From Chionis minor (Eukaryota; Chordata; Aves; Charadriiformes; Chionididae), in the NCBI GenBank assembly GCA_013398295.1, contig VZSF01011129.1:1-64000 (forward strand): a stretch of 64,000 bases of DNA, in the 5' to 3' direction. Below the pieces are notes generated by a model, which made no database searches, was not told the DNA's origin, and saw only the letters and a program-made list of their open reading frames with translations. This document shows positions 37,901-46,817 of the stretch, one piece after another; position 1 is the first letter of the stretch, and each line of letters begins with the position of its first letter. A program made the translations under genes and the position numbers.

Positions 37901-40837
37901 ACAATATATTTCAGTTACGAATACTACAACTTCCCTGAGAGAAGTTACACTGGATTGGGATGTTCTAATCCCTCCAAACAAAACAAATAAATGCATTGTT
38001 CTTGAATACAGCAGAAATTGTAGTCACATAAAGATAGGCAATTCAAAAATTAGAAATAAATAAATGAAGGGTTTTTTCTAAGTAGAAAAGACATAGTACC
38101 TTTAAGTGCATGAGAAGTATTGACATTTATGAGTTGTCAGTTGAGCAAATGAGGAATTTTAAGATAAAGTTTTCTTGGAATTACACCTTCTACTTATGTG
38201 ATAGTAAATGTCCTTTTACCAAAAGTTCATCTGCAGGTTTCAAACCAGGTAACTGTGACCTAGAACCTGCACTTTCCCATTTGTTTAATGGATTCTCTTT
38301 CAAAACTCAGGAAATCCACAGCTCCTTCATGGAGGAGGTGTGTAGCAAAGAAGGAAATAGTTCCACATTTTGTGAATGTCAAGTAAGTCTTCTCCAGTTA
38401 GCATTTAATAGGGAACACAAGCTGTCACGAAGCACTCCAGGGTCTAAGTGCTCAGCATCCCACCAGATGGCACCAGCAGCGCTACCTTAGTGCTCACCAC
38501 CCATCCCACGTCCCCGGGCTGCGAGCAGAGCCCTGCCTTGCCCCAGTATGGTTCCACAGCAACATGGCCTTTTGCTACACAGGTGCTTTAGGACCTTGTA
38601 GCTGAAGCTGGTGAAGTTGTTCCTGAAAGTTACAGAACAAGAACTGCCTTTTTTCCCCTCATTTAGTGCTTTCCTGGTAGGCAGATAAGGCCTTCCATAT
38701 GAAGCAGAGGAATTTTGTATTTTACTCAGAAGCAAGCACACCACAGAAGCCACAAAGAGTATTTTTGTAGAGCTGTACGAAGACAAACAGTTCAAGAGCT
38801 GGTGCCCTGCAGACTGATCTTTAGCCCAAATGAGTTCAGCAGCAATGTCTCCCCCCATACATTACCAAACATGGACTGCACCACGTGGAAGCTCACACTG
38901 TGGCCACAAGCAGGACAGTACCTCAGGTGATGTGTCAACAGCTGTGGCTTGAAACTCAGAGGTGGCAGGATCACTCACCCCGGAGAAGGACCCACCCTTA
39001 TGGAATACAACATCACCTTTATGTCTGAGCGCAGGCTTTGCACACAAACTGACCATCTACTGCTACCGTGTGGAAGTGTGTGCACATACATTATTCAAAA
39101 TGAAAAATGCTCCCCAGCCTTCATCGCACAGGTAGCACGTGCCCATTCCCTGCTGAAGGCCAAGCGTACTTACAGACCTCAGAGTGCCTCGCCACAAGAT
39201 GCACAACATTTAACCGATGAACAGCTCAGTAACTTCAGCCAAACTTCTTGCATTTTATCTATGACCTATGCTTTGAACCTGATTGTTCGATATTGGCCAT
39301 TGTGATTTGGTTCTTCAGAAAGCAATTAGTTACCAGCATGTGAGTGTTACCAGTATAGTTACCAGCTATTTAGGAGTGCTGCATTTTGAATGGGGAGCAG
39401 AAAATGACACAGGAGAAAAGCAAATGAGTGAAAATATAAGTTATAATCACATGCAAAGGACGGCAACAGAGTAGGGAACAGGAACAGAACACAGGGACCA
39501 GCAGAACTGCATGAAGAAAACAATTCTTTTCTTCAGTTCTTGATTTGTAGAGAAAAACAGAGTGAAATACTTAAGTAACATGTTAATTTAAAAGAAAATC
39601 TAATCACCAGCAAGAAGCTGCCACTCATTAATTGCTTTGCATCAGTCACACCTCCCTAACAAACTCCCTACAGTGACCAGTGAGGAACATCCAGCATTTT
39701 TAACTTCTACCACTACTGGTACTGCTTAGCACATACTAACATCCAGCAACAAGAAGGAAAGGTGACTTTTCAGCAAAACAGACATTAACACAAACTACAG
39801 AATTAACGGCAGAAAAGCAAACCAGAGATGCTTGCCTTTGTGAAAACTCTTACTTCCCATGCTCATTTCCTAAAGGTAGAGCAGGTCTGTAGCCAAGCAA
39901 CCTACCTTGATATGCCCCAGGAGCATGCTGAGGGTAGCCATAAGGGACTTGGTTTCCTGGTGCATAGTTAGCGTCTGGAAATCCAGGTGCTGGTGCAGGA
40001 TTATGTGCTGGAAGAATGGAACACAGGCTTTGAGTATTGTTCATTTTCTCCTACCCTAGGGCGAAAGATCCCCAACATTGCCCCCTTCTTCAGAGCAGAC
40101 ACATAACAAAACCAAGTAGTTGATTTCTGTATAGCAAAAACTGTATAACAAGTCTCATATTTATGCACAATATGTATATTAAACATCAGTATAACTTAAA
40201 GGAGTTCTGATCCTTAAAGTGCAGAAAAAAGGCAGGTATTGCACATGATGTCATGAAGATGTCACAGAATGATTTAGCTTGGAAGGGACCTCTTAGATCA
40301 CCTAGTCCAACCCCTGCACAAGCAGGGTCAGCTCACTCTCTGCCTGGACCAGAGGTGCGTTTGCATTTGTTCATTTATATTTATGAGGAAGTTTTAATTC
40401 AAAGAATGCCAGAGAACTGACAGGCTGCCCTCCTGTCCAGAACAGACTGGTAACAAGCCATTCCTCACTATATAAAACATATTCTCCCTATTTCTTGAAG
40501 TTGGAACTATACAAATGCCTCACCAGCAGACTCAGAAGGTCATGGATTTAAAAACATTTACCAAGTTCAGTTTGTAAGCAGAAATAACTTGAATTTCAAG
40601 ATTATTTATTTTACTTAACTTCAGAAATCAAGATCTGAACATGTAAGCTTCATCTTTTGTAAATGATTCCATTTTAAAATGTAAATAATTTCCATTTAAA
40701 ACATTCATACATATTTCATAAAATTAGAAGGTAAACTAATAGCTAAGCTAATATTGCCTGAACACCTCGGAAGGACTTGTGTTACCTTTGATATTAATAA
40801 AAGATTACATTTTGTTTATATTTTACTCACCTTGCAT
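31855..40837 (-). CDS. PLSCR1: Phospholipid scramblase 1 (whole coding span, 8 exons)
   Basis: Type II single-pass, palmitoylated membrane protein of the scramblase (LOR) family. It is linked to calcium-dependent lipid scrambling at the plasma membrane and, when unpalmitoylated, to nuclear import and antiviral signalling. Eight coding exons (40837-40831, 40007-39906, 37785-37613, 36572-36530, 35558-35338, 34523-34362, 33335-33174, 31914-31855) all have GT-AG borders and join in phase to 309 residues; the human protein has 318. Visible parts are a Pro/Gly/Tyr-rich N-terminus (about 1-92), the NCPPGLEYL block, the [13 protein letters not shown] block (111-123), a Cys-rich palmitoylation motif CCFPCC (174-179), CVVCSCC in the exon coding for 183-236, an NLS-like GRISKQWTG (247-255), a calcium-site-like [12 protein letters not shown] (263-274) and a membrane helix (about 279-295). 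The paralogue PLSCR2 is a less likely name. Confidence 0.88.
31915..33173 (-). other. PLSCR1: PLSCR1 intron 8
   Basis: GT-AG intron without a recognised gene. A 34-base imperfect tandem duplication lies at 32884-32936. Open frames at 32.2-32.9 kb overlap on both strands and match nothing. Confidence 0.7.
32884..32936. repeat. Local duplication with 34-bp period
   Basis: The 19-base string acagggtttctcagtccca occurs at 32884-32902 and again at 32918-32936. Confidence 0.9.
33174..33335 (-). CDS. PLSCR1: PLSCR1 exon 8, NLS, calcium site, membrane helix
   Basis: 162 bases (54 codons), acceptor TTAAACTAG and donor TATC/GTAAGT, residues 237-290. It has [10 protein letters not shown] (NLS-like minimal importin-binding region in human), [12 protein letters not shown] (EF-hand-like calcium site, acidic positions kept) and the start of the transmembrane helix [13 protein letters not shown]. 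Confidence 0.97.
33336..34361 (-). other. PLSCR1: PLSCR1 intron 7
   Basis: AT-rich GT-AG intron; no exon, repeat copy or RNA gene recognised in it. Confidence 0.75.
34362..34523 (-). CDS. PLSCR1: PLSCR1 exon 7
   Basis: 162 bases (54 codons), acceptor TGTGAAG and donor GAG/GTATGC, residues 183-236. It codes for the [27 protein letters not shown] and GPCVVCSCC blocks, all strongly conserved in the scramblase beta-barrel. The downstream genomic bases remain open for a few codons past the donor, but the family pattern stops at NFE. Confidence 0.97.
34524..35337 (-). other. PLSCR1: PLSCR1 intron 6
   Basis: GT-AG intron; nothing else recognised. The coding frame of exon 6 runs on into it by chance for about 65 codons. 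Confidence 0.75.
35338..35558 (-). CDS. PLSCR1: PLSCR1 exon 6, scramblase core and palmitoylation motif
   Basis: 221 bases, acceptor CCTGTTTTTCAG and donor GAG/GTGAGC, residues 109-182. It contains [13 protein letters not shown], the Cys-rich [13 protein letters not shown] block and the palmitoylation cluster CCFPCC at 174-179. Human PLSCR1 has CCCPCC here, so one cysteine is replaced by Phe. The remaining four cysteines should still permit acylation. Confidence 0.97.
35559..36529 (-). other. PLSCR1: PLSCR1 intron 5
   Basis: GT-AG intron following the 43-base exon; no other element recognised. Confidence 0.75.
36530..36572 (-). CDS. PLSCR1: PLSCR1 exon 5 (43-bp microexon)
   Basis: 43 bases, acceptor CACGAACAG and donor GAGA/GTAAGT. 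It codes for [14 protein letters not shown] plus the first base of Ile109, identical in pattern to the human family motif. It is too short to appear as an open frame and was found from homology and splice phase. Confidence 0.93.
36573..37612 (-). other. PLSCR1: PLSCR1 intron 4
   Basis: GT-AG intron with T-runs at 37047-37062 and 37560-37575 and an AT dinucleotide patch near 37308-37330; no gene. Confidence 0.75.
37613..37785 (-). CDS. PLSCR1: PLSCR1 exon 4
   Basis: 173 bases, acceptor AACACCAG and donor ACACAG/GTATCT, coding for residues 37-94. It completes the Pro-rich domain and contains [20 protein letters not shown], the hallmark junction to the scramblase core (human has the same WMP...NCPPGLEYL pattern). 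An internal ATG at codon 39 could serve a shorter isoform. Confidence 0.92.
37786..39905 (-). other. PLSCR1: PLSCR1 intron 3
   Basis: GT-AG intron of about 2.1 kb. Open frames on both strands at 38.1-39.3 kb conflict and match no family. Confidence 0.7.
39906..40007 (-). CDS. PLSCR1: PLSCR1 exon 3, proline-rich N-terminus
   Basis: 102 bases, acceptor CTTCCAG and donor CAAG/GTAGG, coding for residues 3-37 (partly shared at both ends). The peptide is rich in Pro, Ala, Tyr and Gly ([28 protein letters not shown]), like the disordered proline-rich domain of human PLSCR1 that binds SH3 and WW partners. No PPxY motif is present. Confidence 0.85.
40008..40830 (-). other. PLSCR1: PLSCR1 intron 2
   Basis: GT-AG intron containing a short CR1 tail (40260-40350); the rest is AT-rich. 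Confidence 0.7.
40260..40350 (-). mobile_element. CR1 LINE 3' end fragment
   Basis: Plus-strand tcacagaatgatttagcttgg, then aagggacctcttagatcacc and tagtccaacccctgc, is the reverse complement of the CR1 3' terminus, so the copy points to the minus strand. About 90 bases remain. Confidence 0.88.
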
Positions 40838-40862
40838 TGCCGCGGATCTGCTTATAATTGTT
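40831..40862 (-). CDS. PLSCR1: PLSCR1 exon 2, 5' UTR plus start codon
   Basis: A 32-base exon between acceptor GTTGTTTTGCAG and donor CAAG/GTGAGT. It holds 25 bases of 5' UTR and seven coding bases: ATG (40837-40835), CAA and G. The split codon is completed by CA of the next exon, giving Met-Gln-Ala-His. This start is chosen because the next exon opens in phase and has no in-frame Met before its conserved part. In human PLSCR1 the coding region also begins just after a non-coding first exon. Confidence 0.75.
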
Positions 40863-43800
40863 CTGCAAAACAACATTTTTATTTCGTGGGTTTTTTTAAT
40901 ATATAATTTCACACAGGAGTTATTCAGAGTTCTCTGTTTACTATTGATAAAAGATACCTGCTCATCTAAACCGTATGGGAAAGCTGAATTACAAATACAA
41001 GCTAAAATAACTTTAAACATCTCAGCTTCCTTCTAGGCTACATCTCCACCACAACCTAAGTGTGCATTGTCTATGTCTGCATTCATGCTTTGAGTACCCT
41101 GAAATCATCCTCAACTCAGAGGACAGCATCAGGAGGTTGGGTTATTTCACTGCAGCGCAGGACTCCATCGTGCGCAGCCATTCAGAAACATCATGCAATT
41201 CCCACGAACAAATTACTGCAGTAATGTCACAGCAACTGGTTCTGTGCATTGACGTTAGACCACAAAACCTGCTTGGGTAAATCCTGGAGCAGCCATGACG
41301 CCATGCTACTACCTGTTCAATTCTTTAGACTATTCCACTTCTTAAATGGTACTACTAAATATCATGTATGCAATTTTTGTCTCTGCACAATAATAAAGGG
41401 TGGGCTTCCACAGCAGAATATCACGAGTGAAAGGGCCAACTGCCTGTCTTTTTCCTTCTACTCTTCCAGGAGTCTTGCCAAAAGGAGTTAAAAAAAGGCA
41501 GAAAGAACATTTACTGATGCCAGCAACAACCTTGAGAGATACTCCTTTCAACTTCTGGGGTAACAAGAGAAGCAAGACAACTTCTGTTAAAGACAGAGGT
41601 CCAAAATAGCCAGGAGATCCGTCAGTGAAAGTATGAAAAAGAACAGCAAGCAGCTCCTTTTTATAGGATCAGAAGCTTTAAAATAAACAATAAATCTAGT
41701 TATTCTTTTAAAAGAATGCAGTTTGAGTTAAACTAGTAATATATTTGTCTGTTACGGTTCTTCCAGCCAGTTCAGTTCAAAGAGACAGTTATTCAAAGCC
41801 GGGAATGAAACCGAAAGCAGTTCTTCCTGCTTTTCACTCCCAGAGTAAAAACAGACATCACAGGAGGATGCTTAACAGTTCTGGGATGACATGGCATCTA
41901 GCTCGCTTCCCAACTCATACACAACATCCTCTTTGTTTAATAAATTGGTCTTAAAGTGTTTCTTTTTTAATACATTTTTTTTTCTACTTTACTAACAAAG
42001 CCACCATCCTATTTTACATGCTTTAATTGGATTACAGTCTCCATATGACTACAGGTTAAAAAAAAATAATAATAACAGGAAATAATTTAAAATTATACAT
42101 TTGATTTAAAAATCTGAAAGAACACATTTAAACTATGTAACTGAAACCTTGTTCTCGCAGTTGATAATATAAAGTGCCAAGTTTAATATATAACCATATT
42201 AAAATATGTTGACAAAACTACCAGCTTGTAGGAATAGCACAAATTAAAGATGAATAATAAAAATAATGTTATTTAAACTAACAAGAGATTAGTTTATCAG
42301 TTTTTACCATGAGATGTTCCAGCTACTTGAACTTCAGTGAATACTGAGCATCACAACCGAACCCTTTGGTGAAGGGAGAGCAGAGACAGAATCATTTGAT
42401 TTATTTAAAAGAAAGTCTTCATAGTAGGCCAGAATCTTTTTTCTCCCTACAACCACACACATGCATCACTGTTCAATCTAGGATTTACAAAATGTTGATA
42501 TGCTCTCTATAGCTAGAAAAATCAACAAAAATTTTACAAAGTTCAACTCCCATTTGATCCGACATGATGCTAAAGAGAATACTTAAGATTATTTGATTAA
42601 AATTGTCTCTTTTCTTCTATTGCTTTTTATCTAGACTCCTATCATCTCCAGTTCAGTCACCAAGATTAACACATTGTCAGGCATGACCCGCTTTTCATCT
42701 CAATAATTTCTAAAGATTGTGAAAGAACATACAACTTTGAAATACCAAAGGAATGACGAACAAAAACTCAGTTTTGTCAGCCTTTATATTGCACAATATA
42801 TTGTTCAGCCACGTAGTTACACATGGGGAAATTCACATCTGATGAAACCTCAGTCAAGAAACAGTAGTAATGGGAGGACCAGTCACTTAGAAATGTGTTG
42901 GTTCCAGCTTCCTGGGTTATACAAAGCAATGATTTGAAACCTACATTTTCATTTCAGTTTAATAAAATGAGGCTTTACATGCTCCTAGGTGTTACTAGTT
43001 ACTAGCAACAGTTTTAAAATAAATATAGAGAACAATCATTGAAACTTACTTAGTTACTTGGCAGGGAAACTAAAGGTATTTGCGTTTAGCTCCCACTAAT
43101 GGAAAAGAGAAAGAATGCTATTTCTTTATAGCGGAGTTAAAGTTCCACAGACTTAAAGGAAAAAAAACCAAAGTGCTTCGTCAAGTAGAAGTCCATTACT
43201 GAATTAATTTTGGTTCAACAAAAACAGTAGCTGCATGCATGCCTTGTGCTCTGCTGGCCACGCGCTGCAACCTGAATTCCCAACGTAAATCAAGAGTAAG
43301 TTGTATTGGAACAAACAGGCTGGTCATGTGTTCCAGGAGCAGCTGTGTATCTCTGCGTACATCCTAATAAAAGCTTTTACAAGGCCCTGAGCAATCTGAT
43401 CTAAATTTGAGTTTAGGCTGGCTTTAAGCAGAGGAATGGACCAAATGACCTCCAAAGGTTATCCTTTCCAACCTAAGTTATGCTAGGATTGTAAGGGTCC
43501 TTCACATTTGATTACACTACCTGAGGTATTTGCTCATCAAACATTCCCCAGAATCCCCCAGCTGGAGCGCTGAAGGGCGAGAGGAGGCTGGGGACCAGGC
43601 TCCAGCCCCCAGCACCTCACCCCTCACCAGGGCTTTTTTGGGTTAGGGCTGTGCCAGGAAAAGCCACCAAGTTTTGCCCTTTCCCGACAGTAACTCGTAG
43701 CTCTGGGTCCACTCTCCCAAAGGGAGAACAGATCACACAGAAACACCCCCTCTTCTCTGGAGGAGGGGACGTACTTGGGTTCACCTTTGCACAAGGGAAA

Positions 43801-45557
43801 GCAGAAGCGATTTTGCTAGAGGAAGGAAGCGCAGGGGAACTGGAAGTGGCCATGCGGTAACGAGTGACCCTTCTGAAATACCATCTCTGGATGGTCTGAG
43901 GTCCGGGAGCGGGAAAAGCCCGGGCTGCCCACCTGCCCTGCGCACAGCCACCTGCCTCCCCTAAAAATACAACGTCTACCCCACAGCATGGCTTCCAGCG
44001 TCAACTACTGCAGCGCAGAGAGGAAATGAAAGGCAAAAGAACTGTCACACCCCCACGGAGCGGTGCTTCAGCTGCCAGGACTGGCCCTTCAGCTGCGGGT
44101 TATCAAGCTGACAGCAGCCCTCCCCACCTCAGTTGCTGTGCTGCTGCTTACGAGACAAATGCAGTATCATTTTTGATACCCTGTCCCTATACGTTGTGCT
44201 ATCTGGAATCCATACTGCCAGACTTCCTCCTCAACCACGGACTTTTTCCCTTTGCTCTCAAAAACAGCAGCCGACTGCTGCGACAGCCTAAACGCTCTCA
44301 CCCAGCACCAGCACACCCAACCGGTTCCCCACTTTCTCCTTACTTTCCTGAATCGTTACTCAAATGCGTAGCACGGAAGCAACCCTCAGAGGCATCCAGG
44401 TGCCCAGGCACAGTGGTTTTCGCCCCCCAGGAGTTTTGAACCCCAGCACTTAAGGACAACCAAAAACTTCTGGAAACTGAGGAAATCCCAGTTCCAAAGG
44501 AAGTCAGAACAAAGCTGTTCTAGTTCAGAAAACAGGAAATCCCATCCCTAGACTGTTCCGTTTTGAGGAATGACAGAATGCCATGTTTCTTTTCAGTTGC
44601 TTTCTCATTTTCAGAACTGCATTACACAACTACATCTCCCTTACCCTGATGCATGTCATTAGATACGCTGCAACTGATTTAGAAAGGCCATAATTCAGTT
44701 AACTAGAGAGCTGCTTGTTTTTATCAGAAAAGCAGCGTGCTAGCATGCAATCAGTTTCGGTTTTTATCCAGCTCACTAAAATACTCCCAAGCGCATATTA
44801 ACGTGAGCTGCCAAGCACAAACAGCACACGTGGTGCCATTTAAATACCAAGCCAGGTCCTTTCCAAGAAGGTTTATGATTCTCAAAACAGAAAGCCAAAT
44901 AGCTGTGAGGCGTGCATTAGTTCACCCCGGCTAGCTTTGTGGCACTGCTTTTCATCATCCCATTGTATTAGCCTATCCAGCCACTGGATTTTAACCTCGA
45001 CTGCCAGAGAAACCATATACTTAAAAATAATCTAGTCGATCTAACTGAACAGGTTATTTTCTGCTGAAGTTAACAAAATAGCCTTCAGAGAAGGAACAAA
45101 ACGAGCTAAAAAATTCAAGTCGACAGAAAATTATTTTGTTCTGCTGCAGTAGGCACCCTCTCTCCCCTTACGCAGCCACCTCTCCTGAAACCTGGGAATC
45201 CCAACACCTGAGAGCCAAAACCCCGGTGCCACCCTGGGCATCCAGCCCCTCCGAGACACGGCTGCCAAGACTACCACTTGCCGAAGCGTCCCGGCTGCTG
45301 GCCGCTCTCTCCAGCTGGGCTCTCCCACCACAGCCTCGACACCGAGCTATGTCCTCAAATCAGCCTCTGCGAGCCAGTGGCTTTGCCGAAGAGAGCCATT
45401 TTTTAACCCGACGTGCAAACCCCAGCCGGAAAAGGCAGCCCTCCTAAGCGGCAGGTCCTTGTCACAGCCCTCCTTATCGCTGGAATGACAGGAGCGCCTA
45501 GCAGGAATCACAGACGGTAAAGACACGACACTTGTATTGCAGCAAAAACAAAAATAC
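40863..45557 (-). other. PLSCR1: PLSCR1 intron 1 (long first intron)
   Basis: Runs from the start-codon exon to the CpG island that should hold the non-coding first exon. It contains a CR1 fragment at 43420-43495 and a moderately GC-rich part at 43.5-45.4 kb. No coding exon is recognised. The exact 5' border is not fixed because the exon 1 donor is uncertain. Confidence 0.55.
43420..43495 (+). mobile_element. CR1 LINE 3' end fragment
   Basis: ggaatggaccaaatgacctc, then ccaaaggttatcctttccaacc and a final tatgctaggattgt, match the CR1 tail in plus orientation. It is short and diverged. Confidence 0.8.
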
Positions 45558-45625
45558 CCGTCCCCAAAGCCGATCCCGCACCGAACCCCGCTTCCAGCCG
45601 CCCCGCTCCGCCGCGCAGCGTCCGT

Positions 45626-45657
45626 CCCGCTCCCGGTCCCGGTCCCGGTCCCGTCCC
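45626..45657 (-). repeat. CCCGGT array, G-quadruplex motif on minus strand
   Basis: Six CCC runs with spacers of two or three bases on plus, which is GGGACC-type repeats on the minus (sense) strand. This satisfies the G3N1-7 quadruplex pattern and probably lies in or beside PLSCR1 exon 1. Confidence 0.85.
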
Positions 45658-45736
45658 GCCGGATCGCCCAGCGCTGCGGGTGGGAGCTGCCCGCGGCCGC
45701 CGCCTGCCGGAGCACAGACCCACGGCGGATCCCGCT

Positions 45737-45745
45737 TTCCGGGAA
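45737..45745. promoter_or_regulatory. GAS element (STAT site) in PLSCR1 promoter
   Basis: TTCCGGGAA is an exact match to the STAT consensus TTCNNNGAA and a palindrome apart from its centre. It lies within the CpG island about 130 bases from the ISRE. Confidence 0.5.
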
Positions 45746-45856
45746 GGAGTGGGAGTTTGCCGATCGTCACGAGAAACACGGCCGAAATGTCGCGACAGCC
45801 GCGCGGCTGCGAAGGGCGCCGCCGTAGCCGCCAACGGGGCGGAGCCGCTCGGCCGC

Positions 45857-45865
45857 TTTCGTTTT
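45857..45865 (-). promoter_or_regulatory. Second IRF-type site
   Basis: TTTCGTTTT on plus, AAAACGAAA on minus. It contains the IRF core AANNGAAA and lies 11 bases from the ISRE. Confidence 0.45.
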
Positions 45866-45876
45866 GCCGGGGAAGT

Positions 45877-45886
45877 GAAACAGAAA
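45877..45886 (+). promoter_or_regulatory. Interferon-stimulated response element (ISRE)
   Basis: GAAACAGAAA, an exact match to the ISRE/IRF consensus GAAANNGAAA, within AGTGAAACAGAAAGG. It sits at the upstream edge of the PLSCR1 CpG island. Human PLSCR1 is known to be interferon-inducible through an ISRE near its start, so position and gene agree. Confidence 0.7.
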
Positions 45887-46125
45887 GGCAAGGATTTCCT
45901 TAAAGTTAAGCGATGCCGTATTCCTAGAAGGTTTTCTTGCAAAGTCAGAAATTTAAGGTAGTAATGGCTCTTCCAGTGTGTCTTTTACACTGTCTACGCT
46001 TACTCTTTCATTAAGGAGGTCTGGCAGTTCAAACTTGCCCGTGTAACTAGTGTCTTCTCTATGTACATCAAATGATTAGTCACAGTAAAGTATACTCTGA
46101 GTACTAAGTGTAAAGTATAATTCTT

Positions 46126-46240
46126 AAAAAAAAAAAAAAAAAANNNNNNNNNNNNNNNNNNNNNNNNNNNNNNNNNNNNNNNNNNNNNNAAAAAAAAAAA
46201 AAAAAAAAGTATAATCCTAAAAAAAAAAATAAAAAAATCT
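46126..46240. repeat. Poly-A stretch with small assembly gap
   Basis: An A-run (46126-46143), 46 N (46144-46189), another A-run (46190-46208), then a near copy of the left flank (agtataatcct against agtataattct) and more A. The flank duplication suggests a tandem A-rich repeat that could not be assembled. Confidence 0.9.
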
Positions 46241-46662
46241 TAGGTTTCCCACAGCCTTTACACTGTCACCTTCTCCTGTCTGAAAAAGTTTCCACTGTAA
46301 GAAAAAGTTTCCCACTGTAACCTAAAAGTTCAGCAAAGACAGCTGGTTCCTGCGAAATACCTGTCAATGGAAGAAAACAAAACAAAACCCTAAACCTTTG
46401 ATTGTTGCCTACCCTGATGCACTGGATCTGAAAGATTTCCTCAAAACACAGGTGATTTGAGGAAATTCTTAACCTTATCTTCGGTTCACTCTAATGTCTG
46501 ATCCTACATTACTACTTATCAGTGTGACGCTGTTTGGAGAAATACAGACAGAGCAGTGCATTCATATTGCTTGAGGAAACACTTTTTAAGTCTGAAAAGG
46601 TTCAAAATTTCAAAATGTTTCCTATAAATTCTGAAGTTTAGGGGTTTTTATTGTTATTTCAG

Positions 46663-46817
46663 AAACATTTGCCTCTAGATAGCTATCCCAAAAATGAGTC
46701 TTACCAAAAGGGACAGTTTCACGATGCAGAATCCAAACATACGTGATTATGAGAACTGGGCTAAGGTTCAGGAGCACCTATTGATGTGCTTTTTGATAAC
46801 AAATTTAACTATACAAG
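46663..46817 (+). other. Candidate coding exon of an unknown divergent transcript
   Basis: Bounded by acceptor TTTTATTGTTATTTCAG (ending 46662) and donor ATACAAG/GTAAAG (46818). An ATG at 46694 has A at -3 and A at +4 (aaaaATGa) and a stop codon just upstream in frame. It opens 41 codons to the donor, beginning MSLTKRDSF and including RDYENWAKVQEHL. Read through the donor, the frame stops after eleven further codons. The exon lies about 0.8 kb from the PLSCR1 promoter on the opposite strand, which would fit a bidirectional promoter. The peptide matches no protein that I recognise. It may be a chance frame. Confidence 0.25.

Larger units (their letters stand above)
45558..45890 (-). promoter_or_regulatory. 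PLSCR1: PLSCR1 CpG-island promoter and probable exon 1
   Basis: A compact, very CpG-rich island upstream of all coding exons on the minus strand, with no TATA box. From far to near in the direction of transcription it has an ISRE (45877-45886), a second IRF-type site (45857-45865), a GC box GGGGCGGAG (45836-45844), a GAS palindrome (45737-45745) and a CCC-run array (45626-45657). The non-coding exon 1 should start inside the island. The best nearby donor I see is GACGG/GTATTT at 45558/45557, which is only moderate, so the exon end is a guess. Confidence 0.75.

Noticed and set aside
44026..44439. 137-codon plus-strand frame in PLSCR1 intron 1
   Set aside because: Pro/Ser-rich, no similarity, no promoter; moderately GC-rich intron DNA gives such frames by chance.
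45498..45961. Several 90-144 codon frames on both strands in the CpG island
   Set aside because: GC-rich islands lack stop codons by composition. The Arg/Pro/Ser-rich peptides overlap in many frames, and the island is better explained as the PLSCR1 promoter and non-coding exon.
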